This document shows positions 17,390 to 25,764 of a DNA stretch of 64,000 bases, one piece after another. Location: the NCBI GenBank assembly GCA_037200445.1, contig JBBCGH010000001.1:1612001-1676000 (forward strand). Reading direction: 5' to 3'. Source of the DNA: Alphaproteobacteria bacterium (lineage in GTDB: Bacteria > Pseudomonadota > Alphaproteobacteria > Rhizobiales > Xanthobacteraceae). A program made the translations under genes and the position numbers. A model generated the notes under the pieces. It worked only from the letters and a program-made list of their open reading frames with translations, was not told the origin of the DNA and ran no database searches. How positions within the stretch are numbered: the stretch's first letter is position 1; every line of letters starts with the position of its first letter.

Positions 17390-18339
17390 CGCCGTTCCCT
17401 CCGCATCATGTCCTGCACCAATCCGACGAGACCGTTCGGCGCAATAATGACGAATGCGACGAGCAACACCCCGACGATCAGCACGTTGACTGCCGACGAG
17501 ATGGTCACGGTCGCGACCTGCTGGATGGTGCCGAGCAGGAGGGCGCCGACCAGCGGGCCGATCCAGCTCCCGGTGCCGCCGATCATCGGCATCGCAATCG
17601 AATTGACGGCGTAGTCGAGCGCAAAGGCCGACTGCGGCTGCAGGTAGCCGATGTAATAGGGGAACGGCGCGCCGGCCATGCCCATCAGGGCGCCCGAAAG
17701 CGTGGTGGCGATCAGTTTCAGCCGCAAGGTCGGCACGCCCGAGGCCTCGGCGGCGAGCTCATCGTCGCGAATGGTCGCGAAGCCGAAGCCGAGCCGCGAA
17801 CGTTCGATGGTGCGCGCCGTGATGATGGCGAGCATCGCGAGCGCCAGCATCAGGAAGAACAGGTATTCGATGTACGGGATGTCGTGATCCGCAAGATTGA
17901 TCGTGTTCGGCCGGATGATGTAGGCACCGCGCGAGCCGCCGACGTAATCCCAGTTGACGATCAAGGTTTGCAGCACGACGGCGAGCGCGAGCGTGGCGAT
18001 CGCAAAGAACGAACCGCGCAGGCGCAGTGTCAGGTAGCCCATGCCGAGCCCGACGATGCCGGACACGATGCCTCCGAGGACGATCAGCAGGGGGATCGGC
18101 ATCGGGAAGGTCTTGTGGAAGAAGACCGTCGAATAAGCGCCGAGTGCGAAGAACGCCGCCGAGCCGAAATTCACATAGCCGCAATAGCCGCCGAGGATGT
18201 TCCAGGCCGTCGCGAGCACGATGAACTGCAGTACCGTGTAGCCGGCAAAGAACAGATAGTCGTTCGCGACGAGCTGCGCGGCGCCGAAGAATGCGGCCGC
18301 GACGGCCAGCGCGACCAGAATGAAGGTGCGCGACTGCAT
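17386..18339 (-). CDS. livM: Branched-chain amino acid-type ABC transporter permease LivM
   Basis: A 317-residue inner-membrane permease with eight to ten hydrophobic segments. Family landmarks are ATAWNILGGYCGYVNFG near residues 43-60, and the EAA-like region DDELAAEASGVPTLRLK that contacts the ATPase. It begins four bases after livH and overlaps livG by four, which shows tight coupling. Confidence 0.92.
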   Translation of the reverse strand: MQSRTFILVALAVAAAFFGAAQLVANDYLFFAGYTVLQFIVLATAWNILGGYCGYVNFGSAAFFALGAYSTVFFHKTFPMPIPLLIVLGGIVSGIVGLGMGYLTLRLRGSFFAIATLALAVVLQTLIVNWDYVGGSRGAYIIRPNTINLADHDIPYIEYLFFLMLALAMLAIITARTIERSRLGFGFATIRDDELAAEASGVPTLRLKLIATTLSGALMGMAGAPFPYYIGYLQPQSAFALDYAVNSIAMPMIGGTGSWIGPLVGALLLGTIQQVATVTISSAVNVLIVGVLLVAFVIIAPNGLVGLVQDMMRRERR

Positions 18340-18343
18340 CGGC

Positions 18344-19219
18344 CTAGCGCCCCAGGATGCCGGCCGGCCGGAACGCCAGCGTCAGGAGGAGAAAACCGAA
18401 CGCGACCGCCGGAGCCCAGGACGGCCCGTAGAAGGTCGCCGTGATGCTCTCGACGATGCCGAGCAGCATTGCGCCGATCACCGTGCCGGGCAGGCTGCCG
18501 AGCCCGCCGAGCACGCAGATCGCAAACACGCGGCCGATGTATTCGCGCCCGACCGAAGGCTCGACTGGCTGGATGATGATCAGGAACGCGCCCGCCATCG
18601 CGGCGGTCGCGATCGAGATGCCGAATGCGATCCGCTTGATCCGGATCGGATTGGCCGCCATCAGGCTGAGCGCGCCCTGGTCTTGCGCCACCGCCATGAT
18701 GGCTCGTCCGACGAACGTGCGTCCGAGATAGAGCTGCAGCGCCGCGAACATCGCGAGCGCGAGCACGCACGGGATCAGCATGCGATAGGGCAGGTCGACA
18801 AAGCCGAAGCGCAGCGCCGGCCCGATGTATGACGCCTCGACATAGCGGTAGTCGACGCCGAACACGAGGACGAGCCCGACCTCGGTGATGAACAGGATTC
18901 CGAAGAAAAACGCGAGCCCGCGCAAGGCCTCCTGGCCGCGCTTCTCGAACGACAAGTAGTAGACCTGATAGACCGCCGCCCCGAGCGCGTAGAACACCGG
19001 CAGCATCAGCAGCCCGACCAGCACGGGATCGAGCCCGAAGCGGGAATTGAGGATGTAGGCGAGGTAGGAGCCGAGGATGATGAAGGCTGGATGCGCGATG
19101 TTGACGATGTCGAGCATGCCGAACGCGATCGAAATGCCGATCGTCACGGCGACATAGAAACCGCCGAGCAGCACGCCCGCAATGATGGCGTTGATCAGAA
19201 GTTCGAAGGGGAAATCCAT
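18344..19219 (-). CDS. livH: Branched-chain amino acid-type ABC transporter permease LivH
   Basis: A 291-residue inner-membrane permease, the first gene of the liv operon. It has the LivH pattern LINAIIAGVLLGGFYVAVTIG at the N-terminus and an EAA-like loop (MAVAQDQGALSLMAANP) before the last helices. The C-terminus ends FRPAGILGR as is usual. The cognate binding protein is probably the convergent gene at 14474. The region upstream contains paired hairpin repeats and no obvious promoter. Confidence 0.92.
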   Translation of the reverse strand: MDFPFELLINAIIAGVLLGGFYVAVTIGISIAFGMLDIVNIAHPAFIILGSYLAYILNSRFGLDPVLVGLLMLPVFYALGAAVYQVYYLSFEKRGQEALRGLAFFFGILFITEVGLVLVFGVDYRYVEASYIGPALRFGFVDLPYRMLIPCVLALAMFAALQLYLGRTFVGRAIMAVAQDQGALSLMAANPIRIKRIAFGISIATAAMAGAFLIIIQPVEPSVGREYIGRVFAICVLGGLGSLPGTVIGAMLLGIVESITATFYGPSWAPAVAFGFLLLTLAFRPAGILGR

Positions 19220-19356
19220 GCGCCGTTCCGGACGATCATGTCGGCGAACGATCGCGCAGCCTCGCGCGGCGAACGGTCGGTCCGGCCATCGGCATTGTTT
19301 CCCCCGAGACTACGGCTCTGTTGTTGGTTCCTTCTAGCATGCTCGGGAGCGCGCGC

Positions 19357-19432
19357 CAGTGCCCTGAACCTGAAGTTCGTAAACACCAAGCCGCGAACAC
19401 GGTTGCGAACTTCAGGTTCAAAAGGGCACTGG
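19357..19432. repeat. Long hairpin, first copy (CCAGTGCCCT...AGGGCACTGG)
   Basis: Left arm CCAGTGCCCTGAACCTGAAG is mirrored by the right arm CTTCAGGTTCAAAAGGGCAC plus TGG, with a GTTCG/CGAAC inner extension. It is related to the next hairpin, sharing the CCAGTG and GAAGTTCG segments. Confidence 0.8.
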
Positions 19433-19445
19433 AATCGTGAAGTTG

Positions 19446-19520
19446 CCAGTGTCCTCCGATTCCGAAGTTCGCATCAGAGCGTGCTGCAAGGTAGGGCGAA
19501 CTTCGGAATCGGGACACTAG
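19446..19520. repeat. Long hairpin, second copy (CCAGTGTCCT...GGGACACTAG)
   Basis: Left arm begins CCAGTGTCCTCCGATTCCGA and continues AGTTCGC; the right arm is GCGAACTTCGGAATCGGGAC followed by ACT. It lies 13 bases after the first hairpin and has the same plan but a different internal sequence. Confidence 0.8.
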
Positions 19521-19568
19521 TGCGCAATTCGCGCTCGGCCCGCGAGCCAATCGACGCTGGGTCAGGCG

Positions 19569-20879
19569 CTAGCCCGCCCCCTTGATGTGCCGTTTGCGGA
19601 TCCGCCGCACGACCCACCAGACGAACATCACCGCGATGGGCACGAACGCGCCGGTCGCGAGCGAGGGATCGAAACGAACCAACCCTGAATCGTGCACGCC
19701 TTTCACCACGTATCCGAACAGTCCGACCACGTAGTAGCTGATCGCCGCGACCGAGAGGCCTTCGACCGTTGCCTGCAGCATCAGCTGCAGCCGGGTCCGT
19801 TCGTTCATGGAGCGGAGCACGTCGCGATTCTGCTGCTGCAGCTCGACATCGACCCGCGTGCGCAGCAGGTTCGCGGCACGCGCGAGCTTGTCGGCGAGCT
19901 TGGTCTGCCGCTCCTCCAGCGTCGCGATGGTGCGCATCGCAGGCGCCATGCGCCGCGCGAGGAACGAGGTCCAGGTCGGCAGGCCGCCGACTTTGCGCTC
20001 GCCGATCGTTTCCAGGCGCAGGTGCAGGATCTGGTCATAGGCGCGGCTTGCGCCGAAGCGGAACTGGCTCGCGGCCGCACCCGCCTCGAGTTCGGCGGCG
20101 AGTGTGGTCAGTTCCTCGAGCAGGCGCTGGTTCGCCTCCAATCCTTCGGTTGCCTCCGTCGCCGCGGTGACTTCCGCAAGCCGCGTCTCGGTGCGGCGCA
20201 CCGAAGGCGCGAGGCGCTGCGCCTCCGGCAGGCCAAGCAGCGCGAGCGTGCGATAGGTTTCGACCTCGAGCACGCGCTGGGTCAGCGCGCCGGCGCGCTC
20301 CGCGCCGAGCCCGCGGTCCCCGATGAGGATGCGGATGAAACCGGCGGGGTCGCTCTGGAAGTCGGTTGCGTACAGCGCGGTGCCATCGGAGTTCTCCGCC
20401 GCCGCAAGGCTTGCGCGGTCGAACAGCCGCTCGGGCGCGATCTTGCGTTCACTATCGGCGATGAGATGCAGGTCGATCGCGACCAGCAACGGACCGGGCT
20501 GCGGCACCTGCGCCATCGGGCTGCTGAGCGCAGCGGCCGGCGGATGGAAGGGTGTTCCGTCCGCCGTCTCGGACGGCAGCTCCCAGGTATAGGTGGTGAA
20601 TTCGGAATGCTGCTCCCAGCGCAGCGCGATCGCGCCGAATTCGATGCGGTGATGTTTGGCGCCCTTCGGCAAGGCGGGCAGCCCCCGCGCCGCACAGGCC
20701 GCGATCAGCGCCATGCGGTCGGCCTCGCCGCGCTCGGGTGTCGTTTCGAAGGCGAAGTGCAGAACGCGGCGCGGCGTTTCGATCGGCGTGAAAGGGCGCG
20801 CATGCACCTCGCCGAGCACGGCCGCGCGCAACGGGTGCGCGGCGAGCCGTTCGGTCCCGATGGTGACGTCCGCGGTCAT
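19569..20879 (-). CDS. DUF3422 family membrane protein
   Basis: A 436-residue protein of the uncharacterised DUF3422 family, widespread in Alphaproteobacteria. The N-terminus HPLRAAVLGEVHARPF is the family hallmark. The centre is helical, with likely coiled coil (about 230-380; RLLEELTTLAAELEAG), and two C-terminal transmembrane segments follow (SVAAISYYVVGLFGYVV and AFVPIAVMFVWWVV) with a basic tail. I chose the ATG at 20879, near the domain start; an upstream start at 20918 would add 13 residues. Function is unknown; an envelope role is likely. It is monocistronic. Confidence 0.85.
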   Translation of the reverse strand: MTADVTIGTERLAAHPLRAAVLGEVHARPFTPIETPRRVLHFAFETTPERGEADRMALIAACAARGLPALPKGAKHHRIEFGAIALRWEQHSEFTTYTWELPSETADGTPFHPPAAALSSPMAQVPQPGPLLVAIDLHLIADSERKIAPERLFDRASLAAAENSDGTALYATDFQSDPAGFIRILIGDRGLGAERAGALTQRVLEVETYRTLALLGLPEAQRLAPSVRRTETRLAEVTAATEATEGLEANQRLLEELTTLAAELEAGAAASQFRFGASRAYDQILHLRLETIGERKVGGLPTWTSFLARRMAPAMRTIATLEERQTKLADKLARAANLLRTRVDVELQQQNRDVLRSMNERTRLQLMLQATVEGLSVAAISYYVVGLFGYVVKGVHDSGLVRFDPSLATGAFVPIAVMFVWWVVRRIRKRHIKGAG

Positions 20880-21069
20880 TCCGCAGCGGTCGCATGCGGC
20901 TCCCGCTCTGACAAGCAACGGCCGTGCACCGTGCCTGGGCAGCGCTGCCCATTCTGGCGGCAGGCAAGCGCAGCGACGAGGCGCCCGTCACGCTCGCCTC
21001 TAGATTATTGATCTGGCATTATTTTTGCCCGGACGCGCTATCGAGCAGCAAACGCCGCAGGAGGACACC

Positions 21070-21558
21070 ATGAACCGCGCCGCACTCACCGAAAAGCTCC
21101 TCGACACCAAGCGCGAGAAGGGCTGGACCTGGAAGCACATCTGCGCCGAGATCGGCGGCATGTCGCCCGTGATGGTGACGGGCGGCGTGCTCGGCCAGCA
21201 GAAGATGACCAAGCTGATGGCCGCCGCGGCCGCGAAGCTGTTCGGCCTCACCAAGGCCGAGGAGGCGCTGCTCAACGAGGTGCCGATGCGCGGCACCGGC
21301 ACGCCGATGCCGCCGACCGATCCCTTGATCTACCGCTTCTACGAGCTGGTGATGGTGAACGGCCCGGCCTGGAAGGCGCTGATCGAGGAGGAGTTCGGCG
21401 ACGGCATCATGTCGGCGATCGACTTCGATATGACGATCGACCGCCAACCGGACCCGCGCGGCGACCGCGTCAAGATCGGCATGACCGGCAAGTTCCTGCC
21501 GTTCAAGTATTACGGCGCGGAAGGGAACGCGCAGCCGTACGGGTATAAGGAGGAGTGA
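21070..21558 (+). CDS. cynS: Cyanate hydratase (cyanase)
   Basis: Catalyses bicarbonate-dependent breakdown of cyanate to ammonia and CO2. It is 162 residues (E. coli CynS 156). The N-terminal helical domain (about 1-80, GWTWKHICAEIGG) precedes the catalytic domain with PPTDPLIYRFYE. The active-site residues correspond to Arg89, Glu92 and Ser115 (E. coli Arg96, Glu99, Ser122), at a constant offset of seven. GGAGGAC precedes the ATG. It stands alone: no carbonic anhydrase cynT or transporter cynX is adjacent. It detoxifies cyanate and may give nitrogen. Confidence 0.95.
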   Translation: MNRAALTEKLLDTKREKGWTWKHICAEIGGMSPVMVTGGVLGQQKMTKLMAAAAAKLFGLTKAEEALLNEVPMRGTGTPMPPTDPLIYRFYELVMVNGPAWKALIEEEFGDGIMSAIDFDMTIDRQPDPRGDRVKIGMTGKFLPFKYYGAEGNAQPYGYKEE

Positions 21559-21566
21559 CCCTCCGC

Positions 21567-21691
21567 CGTCATCCCGGCCAAGCGCTTCGAGCGCGTTTAC
21601 GCGCGTCTGCGACGCGCTATGGCGAGCCGGGATCCATTGAGCCAATTGGACGGTGAATCCCGGGTCTCGCTTCGCTCGCCCGGGATGACAG
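21567..21691. repeat. Composite hairpin repeat between cynS and DJ-1 gene
   Basis: GTCATCCCGG at the left is mirrored by CCGGGATGAC at the right. Internal palindromes include GCGCTTCGAGCGC and CCGGGATCC. It fills the gap between two convergent genes and belongs to the dispersed repeats of this genome. Confidence 0.7.
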
Positions 21692-21708
21692 CCGCGCCGA
21701 AGCGCCGC

Positions 21709-22320
21709 TCAGTCCAGCGGACAGCTGGTCGCGGGTTCGAGTTCGCTCGCGACGGGCGGGCAGGGGTAGTACTGCGTGGTGCGCTGGATGTCCTGCGCCG
21801 CCTCGTACCCGGCGAGAAGCTCGACCAGCTTGAACGCCTCGTCGAGGCCCGACGAGATGCCGCCGCCGGTGAGGCGGTTGCGGTCGAGCACGAAGCGCGG
21901 GAAGCCTTGCGCGACCTTCACCTTGTATTTCGCAAGGCATGGGATGAACGCCCAGTGCGTGGTCATCAGGTAGCCGTCGAGCAGGCCCGACGCCGCGAGC
22001 AGCACGCCGCCCTCGCACACCGAGCAGATGTAGCGCGCGTTCGCCTGCGTCCGCAGGAACTTGAGATAGTTGCTCGGTGCTTTCATCTCGCGCTTGAGCG
22101 CCTCCGGCGCGCCGCCGGGCACCCACAGCACGTCGAACTGCGAGGCGTCCTTGAAGGATTTTTCGGCCTTGAAGGTGAACTTGTCGCGCGTCGTGATCTC
22201 GCCCGCGTGCTCCGCCACAAGCTCGACTGTGACCGGAATGCTCATCCACTTGAAGATCTCGTGCGGCCCCGCGACATCCAGCAGGTCGACACCTTGGTAG
22301 ACGGGCATTCCGATGATCAT
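21709..22320 (-). CDS. DJ-1/PfpI family protein, isonitrile-hydratase-like
   Basis: A 203-residue DJ-1/PfpI glutamine-amidotransferase-like protein. The pattern most resembles InhA, isonitrile hydratase: VDLLDVAGPHEIF at the start, VLWVPGGAPEAL, SVCEGGVLLAASGLL with the nucleophile Cys102, THWAF, and LTGGGISSGLDEAF. The residue after the Cys is Glu rather than the Thr found in Pseudomonas InhA, so the substrate may differ. The ATG at 22320 has CGAGGAGCC upstream and matches the domain start. It is convergent with cynS. Confidence 0.8.
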   Translation of the reverse strand: MIIGMPVYQGVDLLDVAGPHEIFKWMSIPVTVELVAEHAGEITTRDKFTFKAEKSFKDASQFDVLWVPGGAPEALKREMKAPSNYLKFLRTQANARYICSVCEGGVLLAASGLLDGYLMTTHWAFIPCLAKYKVKVAQGFPRFVLDRNRLTGGGISSGLDEAFKLVELLAGYEAAQDIQRTTQYYPCPPVASELEPATSCPLD

Positions 22321-22401
22321 GCGGCTCCTCGCGCGTTGGCGTTGCGGCACAATCTTACTCTGTGATTGTCGGGAACAACAACGTGTCGCGGCGCCTTCCG
22401 C

Positions 22402-22527
22402 TCACCGTTTGGGGGAGGGCCGGTAGTTCATGCGCGCGCCTGCCGGCGCGGCCGCCGCGATGTCCGGAATGAAAACGGCGCCGGCTCCGGCCAGCGCGAG
22501 GGCGCAGAGCAACCTGAATGCGCGCAT
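22402..22527 (-). CDS. Possible short secreted peptide
   Basis: A 41-residue frame with an N-terminal signal-like segment (RAFRLLCALALAGAGAVF, then PDIAAAAPA) and a short basic tail (YRPSPKR). A GGACGA ribosome-site-like sequence precedes the ATG. It lies alone between two minus-strand genes. I do not recognise it; the evidence is only the signal-like composition. Confidence 0.35.
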   Translation of the reverse strand: MRAFRLLCALALAGAGAVFIPDIAAAAPAGARMNYRPSPKR

Positions 22528-22645
22528 GATCGTCCGCCCCGTGCGGGCAGGACTGTGCGGGTGCGCGCCTCGGCGCGAAATCAGGCGCAACCCCGAAAAC
22601 GGTCGCCGGAAAGCCCTGAGCATGCACTGCGCGCGCGCAGCGCGA

Positions 22646-23824
22646 TCAATTCCGCTTCGCGAACTCGCCCGGCAGTTCGCTCGCGATCGCGCGGTGGTCG
22701 ATCTTTCTCACGTCGTCGATGCCGGCGAGGATCATGGTGGTGTCGAGCTCACCGCGGAAAATGCTGATCGCGCGCGCGACGCCCGCCTCGCCGCCCGCGC
22801 CGAGCCCATAGAGCGCCGCCCGGCCGATCATGCAGGCGTTCGCCCCGAGCGCGAGCGCGCGGAAGATGTCCTGCCCGGTGCGGATGCCTGAATCGATCAG
22901 CACTTCCTTTTGCCCGCCGATCGCCTCGGCGACCTTCGGGAGCGCCTTGATGGTCGAGGGCGCGCCGTCGAGCTGGCGTCCGCCGTGGTTCGACACCACC
23001 ACACCGTCGGCGCCGGTTTTCAGCGCCTCGCGCGCATCCTCCGGATCGAGAATGCCTTTCAGTACGAGCTTGCGCGGCCAGATCGAGCGGATCCATGCGA
23101 CGTCTTTCCAGCTCACCGTCACGTCGAACTGGGAATGCGTCCATTCGGCGAGCGTCATCCCGCCGAAACTGGTGCCGCCCGGCAGGTGGCCGTCGACATT
23201 CGCGAAGGTCTTGCGCTTGCCGTTGAGGATGCGCCACGCCCATGTGGGCCGCCGCATCACGTCGAACACGGTCTTCGCCGTCAGGCGAGGGGGCACCGAG
23301 AGGCCGTTGCGCATGTCGACATGGCGCTGGCCGTTCACCGGCAGGTCGACGGTGAGGAACAGCGCGGTGCAGCCGGCCATCTCGGCGCGCTTGATGAGAT
23401 CCGCCACGAAGCCACGATCGCGCATCACGTAGAGCTGGAACCAGAACGGCTTCTGCACGGCCTCCGCCACGTCCTCGATCGAGCAGATCGACATGGTGGA
23501 GAGCGTGTACTGGATGCCGGCCGCGTGCGCGGCACGGCAGGCGTGGATTTCGCCGTCCGCATATTGCATGCCGGAGAGCCCGGTCGGTGCGATCGCGAGC
23601 GGCAGCGCCAGGTCCTCGCCGAGCACGGTGGTCTTCAGGCTGCGCCGCGACATGTCGACCAGCACGCGCTGGCGCAGCTTGATCGCGCGCATGTCCTCCA
23701 CGTTGGCGTCGCGCGTATGCTCGGAGTAGGAGCCCGCCTCCATGTATTCGAAGAACACGCCCGGCACGTTGCGGCGCGCGATCCGCCGCAGGTCCTCGAT
23801 GCACATCGCGCGATCCAGCCGCAT
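22646..23824 (-). CDS. FMN-dependent alpha-hydroxy-acid oxidase/dehydrogenase (LldD-like), copy 1
   Basis: A flavoenzyme of the L-lactate dehydrogenase/glycolate oxidase family, about 392 residues. Expected residues are visible: Tyr in FFEYMEAGSYSE, QLYVMRDR, TVDLPVNGQR, Lys in KLVLKGILD, His and Arg in SNHGGRQLDGAPS, and IDSGIRTGQD. It oxidises a 2-hydroxy acid to the 2-oxo acid with transfer of electrons to O2 or quinone. I chose the ATG at 23824; a GTG at 23860 and an ATG at 23806 are alternatives. A paralogue follows on the same strand, about 80 bases upstream in transcription. Substrate is not readable. Confidence 0.88.
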   Translation of the reverse strand: MRLDRAMCIEDLRRIARRNVPGVFFEYMEAGSYSEHTRDANVEDMRAIKLRQRVLVDMSRRSLKTTVLGEDLALPLAIAPTGLSGMQYADGEIHACRAAHAAGIQYTLSTMSICSIEDVAEAVQKPFWFQLYVMRDRGFVADLIKRAEMAGCTALFLTVDLPVNGQRHVDMRNGLSVPPRLTAKTVFDVMRRPTWAWRILNGKRKTFANVDGHLPGGTSFGGMTLAEWTHSQFDVTVSWKDVAWIRSIWPRKLVLKGILDPEDAREALKTGADGVVVSNHGGRQLDGAPSTIKALPKVAEAIGGQKEVLIDSGIRTGQDIFRALALGANACMIGRAALYGLGAGGEAGVARAISIFRGELDTTMILAGIDDVRKIDHRAIASELPGEFAKRN

Positions 23825-23903
23825 CCTCACCCCATTGCTCTTCCAAGCGTTGGATAGCACGTCCGGCGCATGAAACGGGGAGGGGCTGACGACGCAGACG
23901 CCG

Positions 23904-25064
23904 TTATAGCGGACCTCGATTGCTCGCCCAGTCCGCCAGCACGTGGCGATCGATCTCCGAGATTTTGTTGACGCCCGTGAGCGCCATGGTGATGTCGAGC
24001 TCCTTCTGGATGTAGCCGATCACCTGCCTGACGCCGTCCTCGCCGGCCGCGCCTAACCCGTAGACCATCGCCTTTCCGATCATCGCGCCCTTCGCGCCGA
24101 GCGCAAGCGCGCGCATCAGGTTCTGGCCCGACGTGATGCCGCCGTCGATCAGTACTTCGGTCCGCATGCCGACGGCGTCCGCGATGCGCGGCAGCGCCGC
24201 GATCGATGAGGGCGCGCCGTCAAGCTGCCGGCCCCCATGGTTCGAGACCACGATCGCGTCGGCGCCGGCGTCGACCGCCTTCTCGGCGTCGCCCGCATTC
24301 ATGATCCCCTTCAGGATGAGTTTGCCTTTCCACTGATCTCGGATCCATTTCACGTCGCCCCAGTTCAGCGTCGGATCGAACTGATTGGCAGTCCAGGCGC
24401 CGAGCGAACGCGTGTCCGCGACGCCGGTCACGTGACCGACGATATTGCCGAACGAGCGCCGCCTGGTGGAGAGGATCTCTTTCACCCAGCGCGGCTTGGT
24501 CGCGATATTGAGGATATTGGCCAGCGTCATGCGCGGCGGCACCGAGAGGCCGTTCTTCACGTCACGATGACGCTGGCCGAGCACCTGCAGGTCCACGGTG
24601 AGGACCAGCGCGCTGCAGTTCGCGGCGGCGGCGCGTGCGATCAGCTTGGTGATGAACGCGCGGTCGCGCATCACGTAGAGCTGGAACCAGAACGGCTTGC
24701 CGGTCTCCGCCGCGACGTCCTCGATCGACGCGACCGACATGGTGGAGAGGCAGAACGGAATGCCCATGGCATTCGCGGCGCGCGCCGCATGGATTTCGCC
24801 GTCGGCATGCTGCATGCCGAGCAGCCCGACCGGCGCGATGGCGAGAGGCACCGACACGGGTTGCCCGAGCAGCGTGGTCCCGGTCGAGCGCTGTGCGACA
24901 TCGACCAGGATGCGCTGCTCGAACTTGATCGCCTCGAAGTCGCGCCGGTTCGCGTGCAGCGTCTCCTCCTGGTAGGAGCCGTTTTCGGCGTAATCGGCGA
25001 ACATGCGCGGCACGCGCCGCAGATATTGCTGACGCAAGTCCTCGACGCAGGTGTGCGTAGGCAT
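23904..25064 (-). CDS. FMN-dependent alpha-hydroxy-acid oxidase/dehydrogenase (LldD-like), copy 2
   Basis: A 386-residue paralogue of the gene at 22646-23824, with the same FMN and active-site motifs: FADYAENGSYQE, QLYVMRDR, TVDLQVLGQR, KLILKGIMN, SNHGGRQLDGAPS and IDGGITSGQN. The ATG at 25064 has GGGAGAG upstream. The two genes are adjacent and co-oriented with 80 bases between them, which suggests an old tandem duplication and perhaps different 2-hydroxy-acid substrates (lactate, mandelate, glycolate). Confidence 0.88.
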   Translation of the reverse strand: MPTHTCVEDLRQQYLRRVPRMFADYAENGSYQEETLHANRRDFEAIKFEQRILVDVAQRSTGTTLLGQPVSVPLAIAPVGLLGMQHADGEIHAARAANAMGIPFCLSTMSVASIEDVAAETGKPFWFQLYVMRDRAFITKLIARAAAANCSALVLTVDLQVLGQRHRDVKNGLSVPPRMTLANILNIATKPRWVKEILSTRRRSFGNIVGHVTGVADTRSLGAWTANQFDPTLNWGDVKWIRDQWKGKLILKGIMNAGDAEKAVDAGADAIVVSNHGGRQLDGAPSSIAALPRIADAVGMRTEVLIDGGITSGQNLMRALALGAKGAMIGKAMVYGLGAAGEDGVRQVIGYIQKELDITMALTGVNKISEIDRHVLADWASNRGPL

Positions 25065-25158
25065 TCTCAAGTCTCTCCCGGACCCGGTTCTCTAGCACAC
25101 GGGGACGCGGACGCCGCAAGGGGCCGGGTTGCGCTGCGGCCCTTCCGACGTGGCAGCC

Positions 25159-25194
25159 GTAGGGTGGGCAAAGGCGCAGCGCCGTGCCCACGCG
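25159..25194. repeat. Short hairpin repeat (GTAGGGTGGGCA family)
   Basis: GTGGGCA is mirrored by TGCCCAC around AAGGCGCAGCGCCG. A second copy is at 25962-25999. These elements flank the small accessory patch. Confidence 0.7.
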
Positions 25195-25213
25195 GGCCTG
25201 GACGCAAAGACTT

Positions 25214-25681
25214 CTACGCATGCAAGCAAATCGCGCGCTCGACCGAGCCGATCAGCGTGACGTAATCCTCTTCCTCCGTCTCATGGCCTTGTTCGAAGCG
25301 TTCGCGCACGTAACGGAGCGCCGCCACGGCGCCATCCAGCGTTTATGGACGGTCGCGACCAGGTGCTCCAAGGCATCGGCTTCAAGCTCCCCAAAATGGC
25401 GCTCGGCCGCGTAAGCCTCTTTGAGCGCCGCCTTGGCGGCGCGACGCTTTCCGCGCTGGGCGTGCCAGACGGCCTGCTCGGCGACGGCGAGGTCGTTGAG
25501 CACGGCGATGAACTCCTCATAAGCGCGCTTGTGGGCCTCGATCAGCGCAAAGACGGGCTCGGGTACGGGCTGCGAGGCGGGGAGGGGAAGCGCCGCATCG
25601 GGCAGGGCCGGCGCAACGGGCAACGTCAGCGCTGCAAAACAAACTCCGGCGCGTGATAGAACGCGGCTCAGCCTTGGCCAT
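25214..25681 (-). pseudogene. Frameshifted gene for small secreted (Tat-like) hypothetical protein
   Basis: Conceptual translation needs two frame changes. An ATG at 25681 with GGAGG upstream opens MAKAEPRSITRRRSLFCSA, a signal with consecutive arginines. One extra base near 25620-25635 shifts it into a frame coding PVFALIEAHKRAYEEFIA, then LEHLVATV. A missing base near 25345 returns it to the first frame, giving DGAVAALRYVRERFEQ and a C-terminus ending ERAICLHA with TAG at 25214. The pieces join in the order of a known family of small Rhizobiales proteins. The original frame has a stop in the middle, so this is either a pseudogene or two sequencing errors. Confidence 0.7.
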
Positions 25682-25764
25682 GGATTTATCCTCCGTGGCT
25701 TGGGTTAGAGCCGGACGAATGTTACAGCATTCGACCGGCTCGCATTTACTAGCGCCGGTAAATC

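Larger units (their letters stand above)
19220..19568. other. Intergenic stretch holding two hairpin repeats
   Basis: This 349-base gap between livH and the DUF3422 gene has no convincing coding region. About half of it is taken up by two related long hairpins (19357-19432 and 19446-19520). The remainder upstream of livH must hold its promoter, which I cannot place. Confidence 0.6.
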
